Shown: positions 7,104-14,329 of the stretch, piece after piece
How positions within the stretch are numbered: position 1 is the stretch's first letter
How the letters are laid out: each line of letters opens with the position of its first letter
Assembly: GCA_020630355.1 (NCBI GenBank)
Contig: JAHDBO010000023.1
Coordinates: 1-14,351 of the forward strand
DNA length: 14,351 nucleotides
Direction: 5' to 3'
Origin: Saprospiraceae bacterium
GTDB taxonomy: Bacteria > Bacteroidota > Bacteroidia > Chitinophagales > Saprospiraceae
Notes under the pieces: model-generated
The model's database searches: none
Seen by the model: only the letters and a program-made list of their open reading frames with translations
What the model was told of the DNA's origin: nothing
Program-made: the position numbers and the translations under genes

Positions 7104-8471
7104 ATGATAAGGTCGGTAAAAAATATTTTGAACAAGCTCTTCAATCTAGGAGTAGAACACGCACAAACAATTAGCGAACAAAAAAGAATTCGCTTGTTGA
7201 ATCAGTTGGTCTTTGTTTGTCTGTTCGTCTGTAGTATTGAACTGATCAATGAGTTGTTCAAAAAGGATTATACAGGTTTTTTGTTTGATTTAATAGTGGT
7301 AAGCCCTATTACTCTATGCTTTTTCTTGAACAAAAAGGGCTGGTATCTACTCGCCAAGCGAGTGTTCATTATTTTTGCTATAGTGCTACTGACCAGTGCA
7401 TTGATTTTCTACGGCAGGGGTTCTGGTGCTGAATATGCCTATCTGGTCGTCGTTACATTTACATTTATATTCTTTATAGAGAAAAGAGAGATTATACTGT
7501 TTAATGTGCTCATTGCATTTTGTTTGCTATCCGCCCAGGTATACTTCCTTTATTTTGAGCCTTTATATGGTGTCATACATATTCCTAACTTGCCTCTAAT
7601 CGGGAGTTTGATTTGTCAAATATTCATTGTTTTCGCTTTTGTTGAAGAGAATAAGAAGTTTGATAAGAATACCCAAGAATTGCTGGCAAAGCTTTCCAAT
7701 AAAAACATGGCACTCGATGGTCAGAAAAAACTGACAGATAAAAAAAACGAAGCACTGCTCAAAGCCAACAGGGAGCTAGAGCGTTTTGCCTATGCAACTT
7801 CTCATGATCTAAGGTCTCCTTTACGGAACATCGTGAGCTTTATAGAGCTGTACGTCGAGACGGAGGAGCAACACATTTCCGAAACGGGCAAACAGTATCT
7901 AGATTTTGTGCAGAGCAATGCACGCCACATGGATCAGCTCATCGAAAACATTTTGACACATACCTCCCTGCACGCTCAAGAGGTAATAGAACCTATCGAC
8001 CTCAACAAAATCGTGCGTCAGTTGTCTATTGATTTTAAGGGACTCCTAGGTCAGCACATCAAAATAGAATCTGCTAATCTGCCCACCATCAATGCCGACC
8101 CAATAAAGATGCGTTTGCTGTTTCAGAATATTATAGAAAACGGACTACGGTACAATGCGAGCGAACTGCCGAGTGTCAGTATTTCATTGGAACGCAATGA
8201 TGGGGCGTTTGTTATTATGATTCGGGACAATGGCATCGGTATTGCCCCTAAATACCATCAACAAATTTTTCTAATATTTAAACGACTTCATGGGCAGGAT
8301 GAGTACAAGGGGACGGGTGTTGGACTAGCGACGTGCAGTAAAATTGTGGAGGCTTATAACGGTAGGATAGAAATAGAAAGTACTAAAGAGGCTGGTTCCG
8401 TTTTCAAAATCTATTTCCCTGAGAGCATAGAAGCTATCAGTCGTCACCGCCTGGACAAGGAGGGGCTTTGA
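7104..8471 (+). CDS. membrane-bound sensor histidine kinase
   Basis: A 455-residue two-component sensor kinase. The first part (about residues 30-180) contains five or six membrane helices and no recognisable sensor domain. A coiled-coil linker (about 180-225, rich in Lys/Glu/Leu) leads into the dimerisation/phosphoacceptor domain with FAYATSHDLRSPLRN, in which His234 is the phosphorylation site. The ATPase domain has the N box NIIENGLRYNA (Asn346), the G1 box DNGIGIAP (from 375), and the G2 box GTGVGLATCSKIVEAYNG (from 403), so it looks fully active. No response regulator gene is next to it: the upstream gene is divergent and the next gene is thrA. It is therefore an orphan kinase whose signal and partner cannot be read from this window. 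The start at 7104 gives a plausible short cytoplasmic N-terminus. Confidence 0.9.
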   Translation: MIRSVKNILNKLFNLGVEHAQTISEQKRIRLLNQLVFVCLFVCSIELINELFKKDYTGFLFDLIVVSPITLCFFLNKKGWYLLAKRVFIIFAIVLLTSALIFYGRGSGAEYAYLVVVTFTFIFFIEKREIILFNVLIAFCLLSAQVYFLYFEPLYGVIHIPNLPLIGSLICQIFIVFAFVEENKKFDKNTQELLAKLSNKNMALDGQKKLTDKKNEALLKANRELERFAYATSHDLRSPLRNIVSFIELYVETEEQHISETGKQYLDFVQSNARHMDQLIENILTHTSLHAQEVIEPIDLNKIVRQLSIDFKGLLGQHIKIESANLPTINADPIKMRLLFQNIIENGLRYNASELPSVSISLERNDGAFVIMIRDNGIGIAPKYHQQIFLIFKRLHGQDEYKGTGVGLATCSKIVEAYNGRIEIESTKEAGSVFKIYFPESIEAISRHRLDKEGL

Positions 8472-8492
8472 CGTAACACTATAAAAATTCCT

Positions 8493-8523
8493 TTTGTAAA
8501 TTAATTTCCTTTGTCTATACTTG
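8493..8523 (+). promoter_or_regulatory. putative Bacteroidota-type promoter of the thr operon
   Basis: TTTG (8493-8496), a 19-bp spacer and TATACTTG (8516-8523) match the known Bacteroidota pattern TTTG-N19-TAnnTTTG with one mismatch. It lies 20 bp after the kinase stop and would give a leader of about 225 nt before thrA. Confidence 0.5.
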
Positions 8524-8529
8524 TATAGA
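8514..8529. promoter_or_regulatory. palindrome overlapping the -7 box (operator candidate)
   Basis: TCTATAC-TT-GTATAGA is a perfect dyad with 7-bp arms and covers the whole putative -7 element of the thr promoter. Repressor sites often sit there. No regulator gene is nearby to name a ligand. Confidence 0.4.
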
Positions 8530-8609
8530 GATACATCAATCTTTGATTTTCGTAATTATAGCCTGCCTTTTTTACCAAATTCTTACATATTGCAATTTAG
8601 TTGTGATCT

Positions 8610-8639
8610 GTCAGTAACAAGTGTTCCAGTGACTTTTTT
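8610..8639 (+). terminator. weak terminator-like hairpin in the thr leader
   Basis: GTCA (8610-8613) pairs with TGAC (8630-8633), with further interrupted pairing of TAAC and GTT inside, and is followed by six T (8634-8639). It could end kinase transcripts or attenuate the thr leader. The stem is interrupted, so support is weak. Confidence 0.3.
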
Positions 8640-8660
8640 GGACTATCCACCAAAATCATA

Positions 8661-8759
8661 ATGAATAAGTTGTTATTTGACAGACACTATGTAGATATTC
8701 GCACAGTTTTTGAAAAAAGAGAGTATACCCCCATTTTAGGAATAAATTTATTAGAATGA
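8661..8759 (+). CDS. small ORF overlapping the thrA start (possible leader peptide)
   Basis: ATG at 8661 opens a 32-codon frame (starting MNKLLFDRHYVDIRTVFEKR) whose TGA at 8757-8759 overlaps the thrA ATG at 8756-8758 in the form AATGA. This spacing is typical of translational coupling. The peptide has Thr at 15 and 23 and Ile at 13, 25 and 28, so it is not a run of threonine and isoleucine codons like the enterobacterial thr leader. The frame is open from 8607, but 8661 is the only ATG in it. It matches no family I recognise. It may be a coupled leader ORF or chance. Confidence 0.4.
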   Translation: MNKLLFDRHYVDIRTVFEKREYTPILGINLLE

Positions 8760-11212
8760 AAGTATTGAAATTCGGAGGCTCTTCGGTAGCAAAGCCAGAG
8801 CGTATCAATCAAATAGTAAGTATCCTTAAAGCATACAAGGAAAGAGGTGAAACTTTTGCAGTTGTTGTTTCTGCTTTTGGGGGCGTGACAGATTCTTTGA
8901 TTGAAATGAGTAAGCTAGCTGCCAATGGAGATGAAGGATATATAGATTTATTGGCTAAGTTTAGAGAGCGGCATACGGCTGCTGCCCTAGAACTCATTAG
9001 TGGAAAACGGCAAGATACCGTATTGAAAGACTTGATAGAAAACCATAAGGTACTAGAACAGTTGCTTCGTGGTATTTTCTTGGTACGAGAAGCTTCTCTG
9101 CGTACAATGGATTATGTATTGAGTTTTGGCGAACGAAACTCTGCTTTCATCATTGCAAATACACTTATTGAGAATGGCCTTGCAGCAGATTATCTAGATG
9201 CTAGAAAAGTGATTAAGACAAATAAAAACTTTGGTTCTGCTAAGGTTGATTTGGATGAGACATACGGTAATATAAAGGATTATTTTGCGGCACACCCTAA
9301 TGTTCAGATTACCACAGGTTTCATCGCTTCTGCTAAAGGTGGTTTGACAACGACCCTAGGTCGTGGTGGTTCAGATTATACAGCTGCCTTGCTTGGTGCT
9401 GGTCTGGATGCGGAGTGTATCGAGATTTGGACGGATGTGGATGGTGTGATGACTGCCGACCCTCGTAAAGTTAAAAAGGCATTCACGATGCCAAGTATGA
9501 CTTATTCTGAAGCAATGGAAATGTCGCACTTTGGAGCAAAAGTTATATATCCCCCTACGCTACAACCAGCACTACAAAAAAATATTCCACTCTATATTAA
9601 AAATACATTCAATCCTGATTTTGCGGGAACGCTTGTCTCCCATAAATCAGATGCAATAGGTCATGCGGTCAAAGGGATTTCGTCCATCAGTCACATTGCC
9701 TTGATGACTTTATCTGGTTCAGGCTTGTTTGGTGTTCCTGGCGTGGCAGCACGATTATTTGGATGTTTGGCGCAAGCCGATATAAATATCATATTGATTA
9801 CTCAGGGTTCATCCGAACACTCTATCAGTTTTGCTATTCAGCCGTCTTTTACTAAAAAAGCTAAAAAGCGGATTGAAAGTGAATTTGAGTTTGAAATGCG
9901 TTCTGGTCTAGTCAATCCCGTAAAAGTAGAAGATGACCTGGCTGTAGTGGCAGCAATAGGAGAGAACATGCGTTTTCAGCCAGGTATTGCTGGCAGGATT
10001 TTTCAGTCGCTCGGGAAGAACGGTATTAACATCGTGGCGATTGCTCAAGGTTCCTCCGAGTTTAATATTTCTACAGTAATCAATAGAGCAGATGAGCGAA
10101 AAGCTTTGAATGCCATGCATGAAGAGTTTTTCTTGTCTGACACAAAAGTCTTGCATTTGTTCTTTGTTGGAGTAGGATTGATTGGAGGTACATTGATAGA
10201 GCAGATTAAGAAGCAGGCAGCCTTTTTGAAAGAAGAACGTCAGTTGGAAATCAAAATCGTGGCAATGTGCAACACGAAAAAAATGATTTTTGATGAGGAT
10301 GGCTTGGATTTAGAAAATTGGAAAAACCAATTAGATGCTTCTGAAGTAGCTGTGGATATGTCTTCTTATCTGAAACAGATGTATGATTTGAATTTGACGA
10401 ACTCCATTTTCATCGATAATACAGCGAGTGATGGTATCGCTAAATACTATGAGGAAATTCTTGACAAGAGCATATCCATATCAACACCCAATAAAATAGC
10501 TACCTCTTCCGAATATTTGCATTATCAACAGTTGAAGAAAATAGCGAAGAAAAGAGGGGTTCAATTTATGTACGAGACCAATGTAGGCGCTGGCCTTCCA
10601 GTTATCTCTACATTAAATGATTTGATAGCCAGCGGTGATAAGATTTTGAAAATAGAAGGAGTACTTTCGGGGTCGCTTTCTTTCATTTTCAATACTTTCA
10701 AAAAAGGAGAAGATTTTAGTGCTATCATTAGAGAGGCACAAACACTTGGTTATACCGAGCCAGACCCTCGTACAGATTTGAGTGGTATGGACGTACGCCG
10801 GAAGTTGATTATACTTGCTCGGGAAACTGGGCTTCCGATTGAAGCAGATGATGTAGTGATAGAGTCGATTCTACCTGAAGCTTGTGTAAAGGCACCAACG
10901 GTTGATGCCTTTTTTGTGGAAATAGAAAAAGCAAACAATCACTTCGAAGAACTACGGGCTAATGCGGAGGCGGAAGGGAAAGTGCTTCGTATGATTGCGA
11001 CACTAGATGGTGATAAGGCGAGTATCGGCTTAAAGGCTGTAGATTCAAGTCATCCTTTCTATTCTTTAAGTGGTAGTGATAATATGATTGTTTTCACGAC
11101 AGAGCGCTATAAAGAAAGGCCATTGGTCATTAGAGGGCCAGGCGCGGGAGCGGAAGTGACCGCAGCAGGTGTCTTTGGAGAATTGATTCGGATAGGACAC
11201 CGATTAGGGTAG
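8756..11212 (+). CDS. thrA: bifunctional aspartokinase / homoserine dehydrogenase
   Basis: An 818-residue fusion enzyme catalysing the first and third steps of the aspartate pathway: ATP-dependent phosphorylation of aspartate, and NAD(P)H reduction of aspartate semialdehyde to homoserine. The kinase domain (about 1-290) has KFGGSS (5-10), GRGGSDYTAA (from 202) and the IWTDVDGVMTADPR block. Two ACT-type regulatory units follow (about 310-455, LSGSGLFGVPGVAARLF and IGENMRFQPGIAGRIF), the usual site of threonine feedback inhibition. The dehydrogenase half starts with the nucleotide-binding motif GVGLIGG (472-478) and includes TNVGAGLPVI (from 608), GVLSGSLSFIFN and GYTEPDPRTDLSGMDVRRK (from 665). 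The length is typical of ThrA/MetL fusions. Its position ahead of thrB and thrC supports the threonine branch over the methionine branch. Its start overlaps the stop of a small ORF. Confidence 0.97.
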   Translation: MKVLKFGGSSVAKPERINQIVSILKAYKERGETFAVVVSAFGGVTDSLIEMSKLAANGDEGYIDLLAKFRERHTAAALELISGKRQDTVLKDLIENHKVLEQLLRGIFLVREASLRTMDYVLSFGERNSAFIIANTLIENGLAADYLDARKVIKTNKNFGSAKVDLDETYGNIKDYFAAHPNVQITTGFIASAKGGLTTTLGRGGSDYTAALLGAGLDAECIEIWTDVDGVMTADPRKVKKAFTMPSMTYSEAMEMSHFGAKVIYPPTLQPALQKNIPLYIKNTFNPDFAGTLVSHKSDAIGHAVKGISSISHIALMTLSGSGLFGVPGVAARLFGCLAQADINIILITQGSSEHSISFAIQPSFTKKAKKRIESEFEFEMRSGLVNPVKVEDDLAVVAAIGENMRFQPGIAGRIFQSLGKNGINIVAIAQGSSEFNISTVINRADERKALNAMHEEFFLSDTKVLHLFFVGVGLIGGTLIEQIKKQAAFLKEERQLEIKIVAMCNTKKMIFDEDGLDLENWKNQLDASEVAVDMSSYLKQMYDLNLTNSIFIDNTASDGIAKYYEEILDKSISISTPNKIATSSEYLHYQQLKKIAKKRGVQFMYETNVGAGLPVISTLNDLIASGDKILKIEGVLSGSLSFIFNTFKKGEDFSAIIREAQTLGYTEPDPRTDLSGMDVRRKLIILARETGLPIEADDVVIESILPEACVKAPTVDAFFVEIEKANNHFEELRANAEAEGKVLRMIATLDGDKASIGLKAVDSSHPFYSLSGSDNMIVFTTERYKERPLVIRGPGAGAEVTAAGVFGELIRIGHRLG

Positions 11213-11225
11213 GCTTTTTTATTGA

Positions 11226-11236
11226 GTTGTAACAAC
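11226..11236. repeat. short GTTG-TAA-CAAC hairpin after thrA
   Basis: A 4-bp stem lies directly after a TTTTTT run that follows the thrA stop. The T-run precedes the stem, so it is not a terminator on the plus strand. Little more can be said. Confidence 0.25.
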
Positions 11237-11310
11237 GTGAATTTATATTAGACATTATTCTTCTTTAGCAAAATTATAAAGCTATCAAGGATGAGGTTCA
11301 ATCTAATATT

Positions 11311-11338
11311 TAATCTAAGTTGCGTAAAACTTAGATTA
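11311..11338 (+). repeat. perfect 11-bp hairpin in the thrA-thrB gap
   Basis: TAATCTAAGTT and AACTTAGATTA form a perfect 11-bp stem around the loop GCGTAA. No T-run follows. Part of this sequence (11317-11330) is also complementary to 11433-11446 near the other end of the gap, so the local and long-range structures exclude each other. Confidence 0.7.
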
Positions 11339-11446
11339 GAAGACAGAGGCGAGAAAAGAGATGACAGATTTGGTGTAAAAGCACTAAAAGAGGCATTTTT
11401 CAATAAAATATCTCACTTCTCACTTCCGTTGCGTTTTACGCAACTT
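11317..11446. repeat. 130-bp element with 14-bp terminal inverted repeats
   Basis: AAGTTGCGTAAAAC (11317-11330) is the exact reverse complement of GTTTTACGCAACTT (11433-11446). Inside the ends, a purine-rich tract (GGCGAGAAAAGAGAT, about 11349-11363) is partly complementary to a pyrimidine-rich tract (ATCTCACTTCTCACTTCC, about 11410-11427), so the whole element can form one long imperfect hairpin. The right end also has its own perfect hairpin GTTGCGT-TTT-ACGCAAC (11428-11444). No open reading frame lies inside. It may be a MITE-like or REP-like intergenic repeat, or a regulatory RNA element ahead of thrB. Confidence 0.55.
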
Positions 11447-11481
11447 GAATTATTTATATACTAATATCTAAAATCTATTAC

Positions 11482-12408
11482 ATGAATGCTGGCGTAAAAG
11501 TATTCGCACCGGCTTCTGTTGCTAATGTGGCAGTAGGCTATGACATCTTAGGTTTTGCTTTAGAAAAACCAGGTGACGAAGTTATAGTTCGATTTAAGGA
11601 GGAGCCAGGATTGGTGATTACTTCTATCACAGGAGGGCAACTGCCTTATGAATTAGAGAAAAATACTGCAGGGTTTGCTGCAAAACAATTTTTGAATAAA
11701 ATTGGTAAAAATAATGTTGGAATTGAAATGGAAATTCGTAAAAAAATGCCATTTGGTTCTGGCTTAGGGTCTAGTGCGGCAAGTGCGGTAGCAGGAGTGT
11801 TCGCTGTTAATGAATTGTTGAAAAGACCTATGACCAAAAGGGAACTTTTGGAGTTTGCGGTTGCAGGAGAACAAATTGCTGATGGTGCTTGGCATGCAGA
11901 TAATGTAGCACCTTCACTTTTGGGAGGTATCGTTTTGATTAGAGATAATAAGACGCTGGATGTCCATCGCTTGCCAACGCCAAGAGGATTGTATGCAACG
12001 GTTGTCTATCCAGAAATTGAAATTTTGACGAGTGCTTCTAGAGCGGTTTTATCAGACCAAGTTCCGCTAAGTAAGTGTATAGAGCAAAGCGGAAATCTTG
12101 CAGGTTTCATTATCGGTTTGATGCATTCCGATTTTGATTTAATCAGTCGTTCTTTGAATGATGTTATTATCGAGCCTCAAAGGGCAACGTTGATTCCGAA
12201 TTTCTATGAAGTCAAAAACGCTGCCATCGAAGCGGGTGCTTTAGGTTGTAGTATTTCAGGAGCGGGACCGTCCATTTTTGCGTTGAGTAATAACTCTCTT
12301 AAAGCACAAGCAGCAGGGGAGGCGATGCAAGCAATTTTTGCGAAAGCTAAAATCGAATCCAAAATCTTCGTTTCTAAAATCAATCAAGAAGGAGCGATAA
12401 AATTTTAA
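11482..12408 (+). CDS. thrB: homoserine kinase
   Basis: A 308-residue GHMP-family kinase that phosphorylates homoserine to O-phosphohomoserine with ATP, the fourth step from aspartate to threonine. Visible motifs are the N-terminal VFAPASVANVAVGYDILGFAL, the nucleotide-binding loop PFGSGLGSSAASAV (90-103), GAWHADNVAPSLLGG, and the C-terminal SISGAGPSIFAL segment that closes over the substrate. The length is normal. The stop is 3 bp before the thrC start, so thrB and thrC are clearly cotranscribed and probably translationally coupled. The 269-bp gap before it sets it apart from thrA, so it may have separate control. Confidence 0.97.
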   Translation: MNAGVKVFAPASVANVAVGYDILGFALEKPGDEVIVRFKEEPGLVITSITGGQLPYELEKNTAGFAAKQFLNKIGKNNVGIEMEIRKKMPFGSGLGSSAASAVAGVFAVNELLKRPMTKRELLEFAVAGEQIADGAWHADNVAPSLLGGIVLIRDNKTLDVHRLPTPRGLYATVVYPEIEILTSASRAVLSDQVPLSKCIEQSGNLAGFIIGLMHSDFDLISRSLNDVIIEPQRATLIPNFYEVKNAAIEAGALGCSISGAGPSIFALSNNSLKAQAAGEAMQAIFAKAKIESKIFVSKINQEGAIKF

Positions 12409-12411
12409 GCG

Positions 12412-13716
12412 ATGCAACTATATAGTACAAACAATAAACAAAATATAGCTTCTCTTTCCAAAGCGGTCATGAAGGGGCTACCTGACGATAACGGCTTATT
12501 TATGCCAGTCGAAATTCCTAAGCTACCAGCCTCTTTTTTTGAGAACTTAGAAAGTTACTCTTTTCAAGAAATTGCTTTTGAAGTTTGCAAAACCCTTTTT
12601 CAAGGGTGTATTCCTGAAGCGGATTTGCAGGGCTTAATTCAGAAAGCGGTCAACTTCCCTGCTCCAGTGGTGAGCTTGGATGAAGAGACACACATCCTTG
12701 AATTATTTCATGGACCTTCTTTGGCGTTCAAAGATTTTGGTGCGCGCTTTATGGCACAGCTAATGAGTTATTTTAACCAAGGGAACAATAAGGAGTTGGT
12801 CATTTTGGTGGCAACGTCTGGAGATACGGGAGGAGCAGTGGCAGCAGGATTTTATAAAACACCGGGTATCAAAGTAGTCATTTTGTATCCTTCAGGAAAA
12901 GTAAGTTTACTCCAAGAAAAACAATTAACGACACTTGGTCATAATATAGAAGCGATAGAAGTAGAAGGTACTTTCGATGATTGTCAGGCACTGGTGAAGC
13001 AAGCTTTTTTGGACAAGGACTTGAATGAGAAAATTCGTTTGTCTTCTGCAAACTCCATCAATATCGCCCGATTGATCCCACAGGCTTTTTATTACTTCGA
13101 GGCGTTCAAGCAATTAAAGGATAAATCAAGGCCAGTGGCTTTTGTTGTGCCTAGTGGCAATTTTGGTAATTTGACGGCTGGGCTTTTAGCAAAGCTGATG
13201 GGCTTGCCAATTGATAAATTTGTAGCTGCAACCAATGCCAACGATGTTGTACCTCAATATTTGGAAACTGGTGATTACAAGCCTCGCCCTTCTGTGCCCA
13301 CTATTTCGAATGCAATGGATGTTGGTGCGCCTAGCAATTTTGCTCGAATGTTGGATATTTATGGAAAGTCTTGGTCTGATATGAAATCAGATATTCATGG
13401 GTTCAGTTATAATGATGCGGAGACTAGAGTAGGGCTAAAGGAGGTTTATGATAAGTATGGCTATGTAATCGACCCTCATGGCGCGGTTGGTTATTTGGCA
13501 TTACGAGATTTTCAGAAGTCTTATCCAAATTTTCAGGGAGTTGTATTAGAAACAGCGCATCCATCTAAGTTTGTAGATGAAGTAGAACAGACCTTGAATA
13601 CTTCCATTTCTATTCCTGAAAGATTAGAGTCATTGAGAGAAAAGAAAAAGGAAGCAACCTTAATGGATACTTCCTATGATAGTTTCAAACCTTATTTATT
13701 GGAAAGACATTCTTGA
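12412..13716 (+). CDS. thrC: threonine synthase
   Basis: A 434-residue pyridoxal-phosphate enzyme converting O-phosphohomoserine to threonine, the last step of the pathway. The N-terminus MQLYSTNN...LPDDNGLFMPV is typical of the family. Lys107 in HGPSLAFKDFGARF is the expected cofactor-binding lysine. SGDTGGAV (from 136) and PSGNFGNLTAG (from 247) are the substrate- and phosphate-binding loops, and DPHGAVGYLAL with ETAHPSKF lie near the C-terminus. It follows thrB after 3 bp. An AAGGAG sequence lies 17 bp upstream, inside thrB, further than usual for a Shine-Dalgarno site. Its stop is followed at once by a perfect palindrome and 40 bp later by a strong terminator. Confidence 0.97.
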   Translation: MQLYSTNNKQNIASLSKAVMKGLPDDNGLFMPVEIPKLPASFFENLESYSFQEIAFEVCKTLFQGCIPEADLQGLIQKAVNFPAPVVSLDEETHILELFHGPSLAFKDFGARFMAQLMSYFNQGNNKELVILVATSGDTGGAVAAGFYKTPGIKVVILYPSGKVSLLQEKQLTTLGHNIEAIEVEGTFDDCQALVKQAFLDKDLNEKIRLSSANSINIARLIPQAFYYFEAFKQLKDKSRPVAFVVPSGNFGNLTAGLLAKLMGLPIDKFVAATNANDVVPQYLETGDYKPRPSVPTISNAMDVGAPSNFARMLDIYGKSWSDMKSDIHGFSYNDAETRVGLKEVYDKYGYVIDPHGAVGYLALRDFQKSYPNFQGVVLETAHPSKFVDEVEQTLNTSISIPERLESLREKKKEATLMDTSYDSFKPYLLERHS

Positions 13717-13734
13717 ATGTTACACGTGTAACAT
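13717..13734. promoter_or_regulatory. perfect 18-bp palindrome, left copy
   Basis: ATGTTACACGTGTAACAT begins at the first base after the thrC stop and ends inside the stop codon of the convergent gene. Its core is repeated at 14219-14235. The central CG and dyad symmetry resemble operators of LacI-type regulators, but a role as a site of another kind is possible. Confidence 0.7.
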
Positions 13735-14204
13735 TAGAAAATAGCATCTTTACTTGAAGAGTCTTTTTTAAATAAAAGGCTCTTTTTTTTGCCTTTATAA
13801 GAGCAGTGTACAAGGTTGGCTTGTCCGTCGAATGTATCGGTCAGTGTGCTATTTTGAATGTTGATTTTTTCAAGCTTCCCACCTATGTTTTTGACTTCGA
13901 TATAACACCAAGTCGCATCGTCTTCATATTCTTTTCCCAAGAAATTGATTTCATGTTCCTTATCGTCGACAGTTATTTTGAAGTGCCGTTTTAGGTATTC
14001 TCTAAGCAGTAAGTCTGCTTTTTTATTTTCTTTCTCTGTGTTCAGGTAAAGCCTTTCGGTCGTTCTCGCTTCCAGTGCTTTTTCTAAATCATCTGTAAAA
14101 AGCTTCATCGAAACCTCAATAGCATCTGTATCTTCATTATACTGAACTTGAGTGATGCTGATATAGAATGTATGAATAGCTAAGAATAGGATATTAAAAA
14201 ACAT
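13734..14204 (-). CDS. small secreted DUF6702-type protein
   Basis: A 156-residue protein. The start (residues 1-17, MFFNILFLAIHTFYISI) is hydrophobic and short, like a signal or anchor segment without the usual lysines. An in-frame TAA two codons upstream fixes the ATG. The rest matches what I know of the DUF6702 family of Bacteroidota: HTFYISITQVQYN, SMKLFTDDLEKAL (33-44), FLGKEYEDDATWCYIEV (88-104) and a final FDGQANLVHCSYKGKKKSL block. Its function is not known; it is probably periplasmic or surface-exposed. The last codons, rich in Lys and Ser, overlap the thr operon terminator. Identical palindromes lie just beyond its stop and about 15 bp upstream of its start. The family call is from memory of conserved blocks, not a search. 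Confidence 0.8.
   Translation of the reverse strand: MFFNILFLAIHTFYISITQVQYNEDTDAIEVSMKLFTDDLEKALEARTTERLYLNTEKENKKADLLLREYLKRHFKITVDDKEHEINFLGKEYEDDATWCYIEVKNIGGKLEKINIQNSTLTDTFDGQANLVHCSYKGKKKSLLFKKDSSSKDAIF
13757..13790 (+). terminator. rho-independent terminator of the thr operon
   Basis: AAGAGTCTTTT (13757-13767) and AAAAGGCTCTT (13774-13784) form an 11-bp stem with one G-T pair and a TTAAAT loop, followed by six more T (13785-13790). It closes thrABC transcription and lies within the 3' coding end of the opposite-strand gene. Confidence 0.85.
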
Positions 14205-14218
14205 AGTTTATGATTGAT

Positions 14219-14235
14219 TGTTACACGTGTAACAT
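14219..14235. promoter_or_regulatory. perfect 16-bp palindrome, right copy
   Basis: TGTTACACGTGTAACA (14219-14234, then the same T as in the left copy) lies 14 bp upstream of the minus-strand ATG at 14204. It can act as an operator, or in RNA as a hairpin (TGTTAC and GTAACA, loop ACGT) close to the start codon. The two copies are 501 bp apart, centre to centre. Confidence 0.7.
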
Positions 14236-14262
14236 GGATTAAAGGAAACAGGTTTAGTCGAT

Positions 14263-14290
14263 AAAAAAAAGCGTTTGCTCGAAGTAAACG
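14263..14290 (-). terminator. terminator-like hairpin upstream of the DUF6702-type gene
   Basis: On the minus strand, CGTTT (14290-14286) pairs with AAACG (14276-14272), with further CT/AG pairing around a TCG loop, and eight T (14270-14263) follow the stem after a short GC. It probably ends transcription from a minus-strand gene beyond the right edge. If the -7-like site at 14322-14329 is real, it could instead be an attenuator. Confidence 0.5.
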
Positions 14291-14321
14291 TTATCATGTT
14301 CTTATAGGTGCTTCGAGGTTA

Positions 14322-14329
14322 CAAAAATA
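14322..14329 (-). promoter_or_regulatory. possible -7 promoter box for the DUF6702-type gene
   Basis: The minus strand reads TATTTTTG, a full match to TAnnTTTG. The matching -33 element would fall at or beyond the window edge, so the promoter cannot be confirmed. In such AT-rich sequence it may be chance. Confidence 0.3.

Noticed and set aside
8607..8684. Classic threonine transcription attenuator
   Set aside because: The small ORF has no run of Thr/Ile codons and lies downstream of the terminator-like hairpin, so the standard mechanism cannot work.
13806..13994. 62-codon plus-strand frame after thrC
   Set aside because: It lies opposite the DUF6702-type gene and directly behind the thr operon terminator, with no family resemblance.
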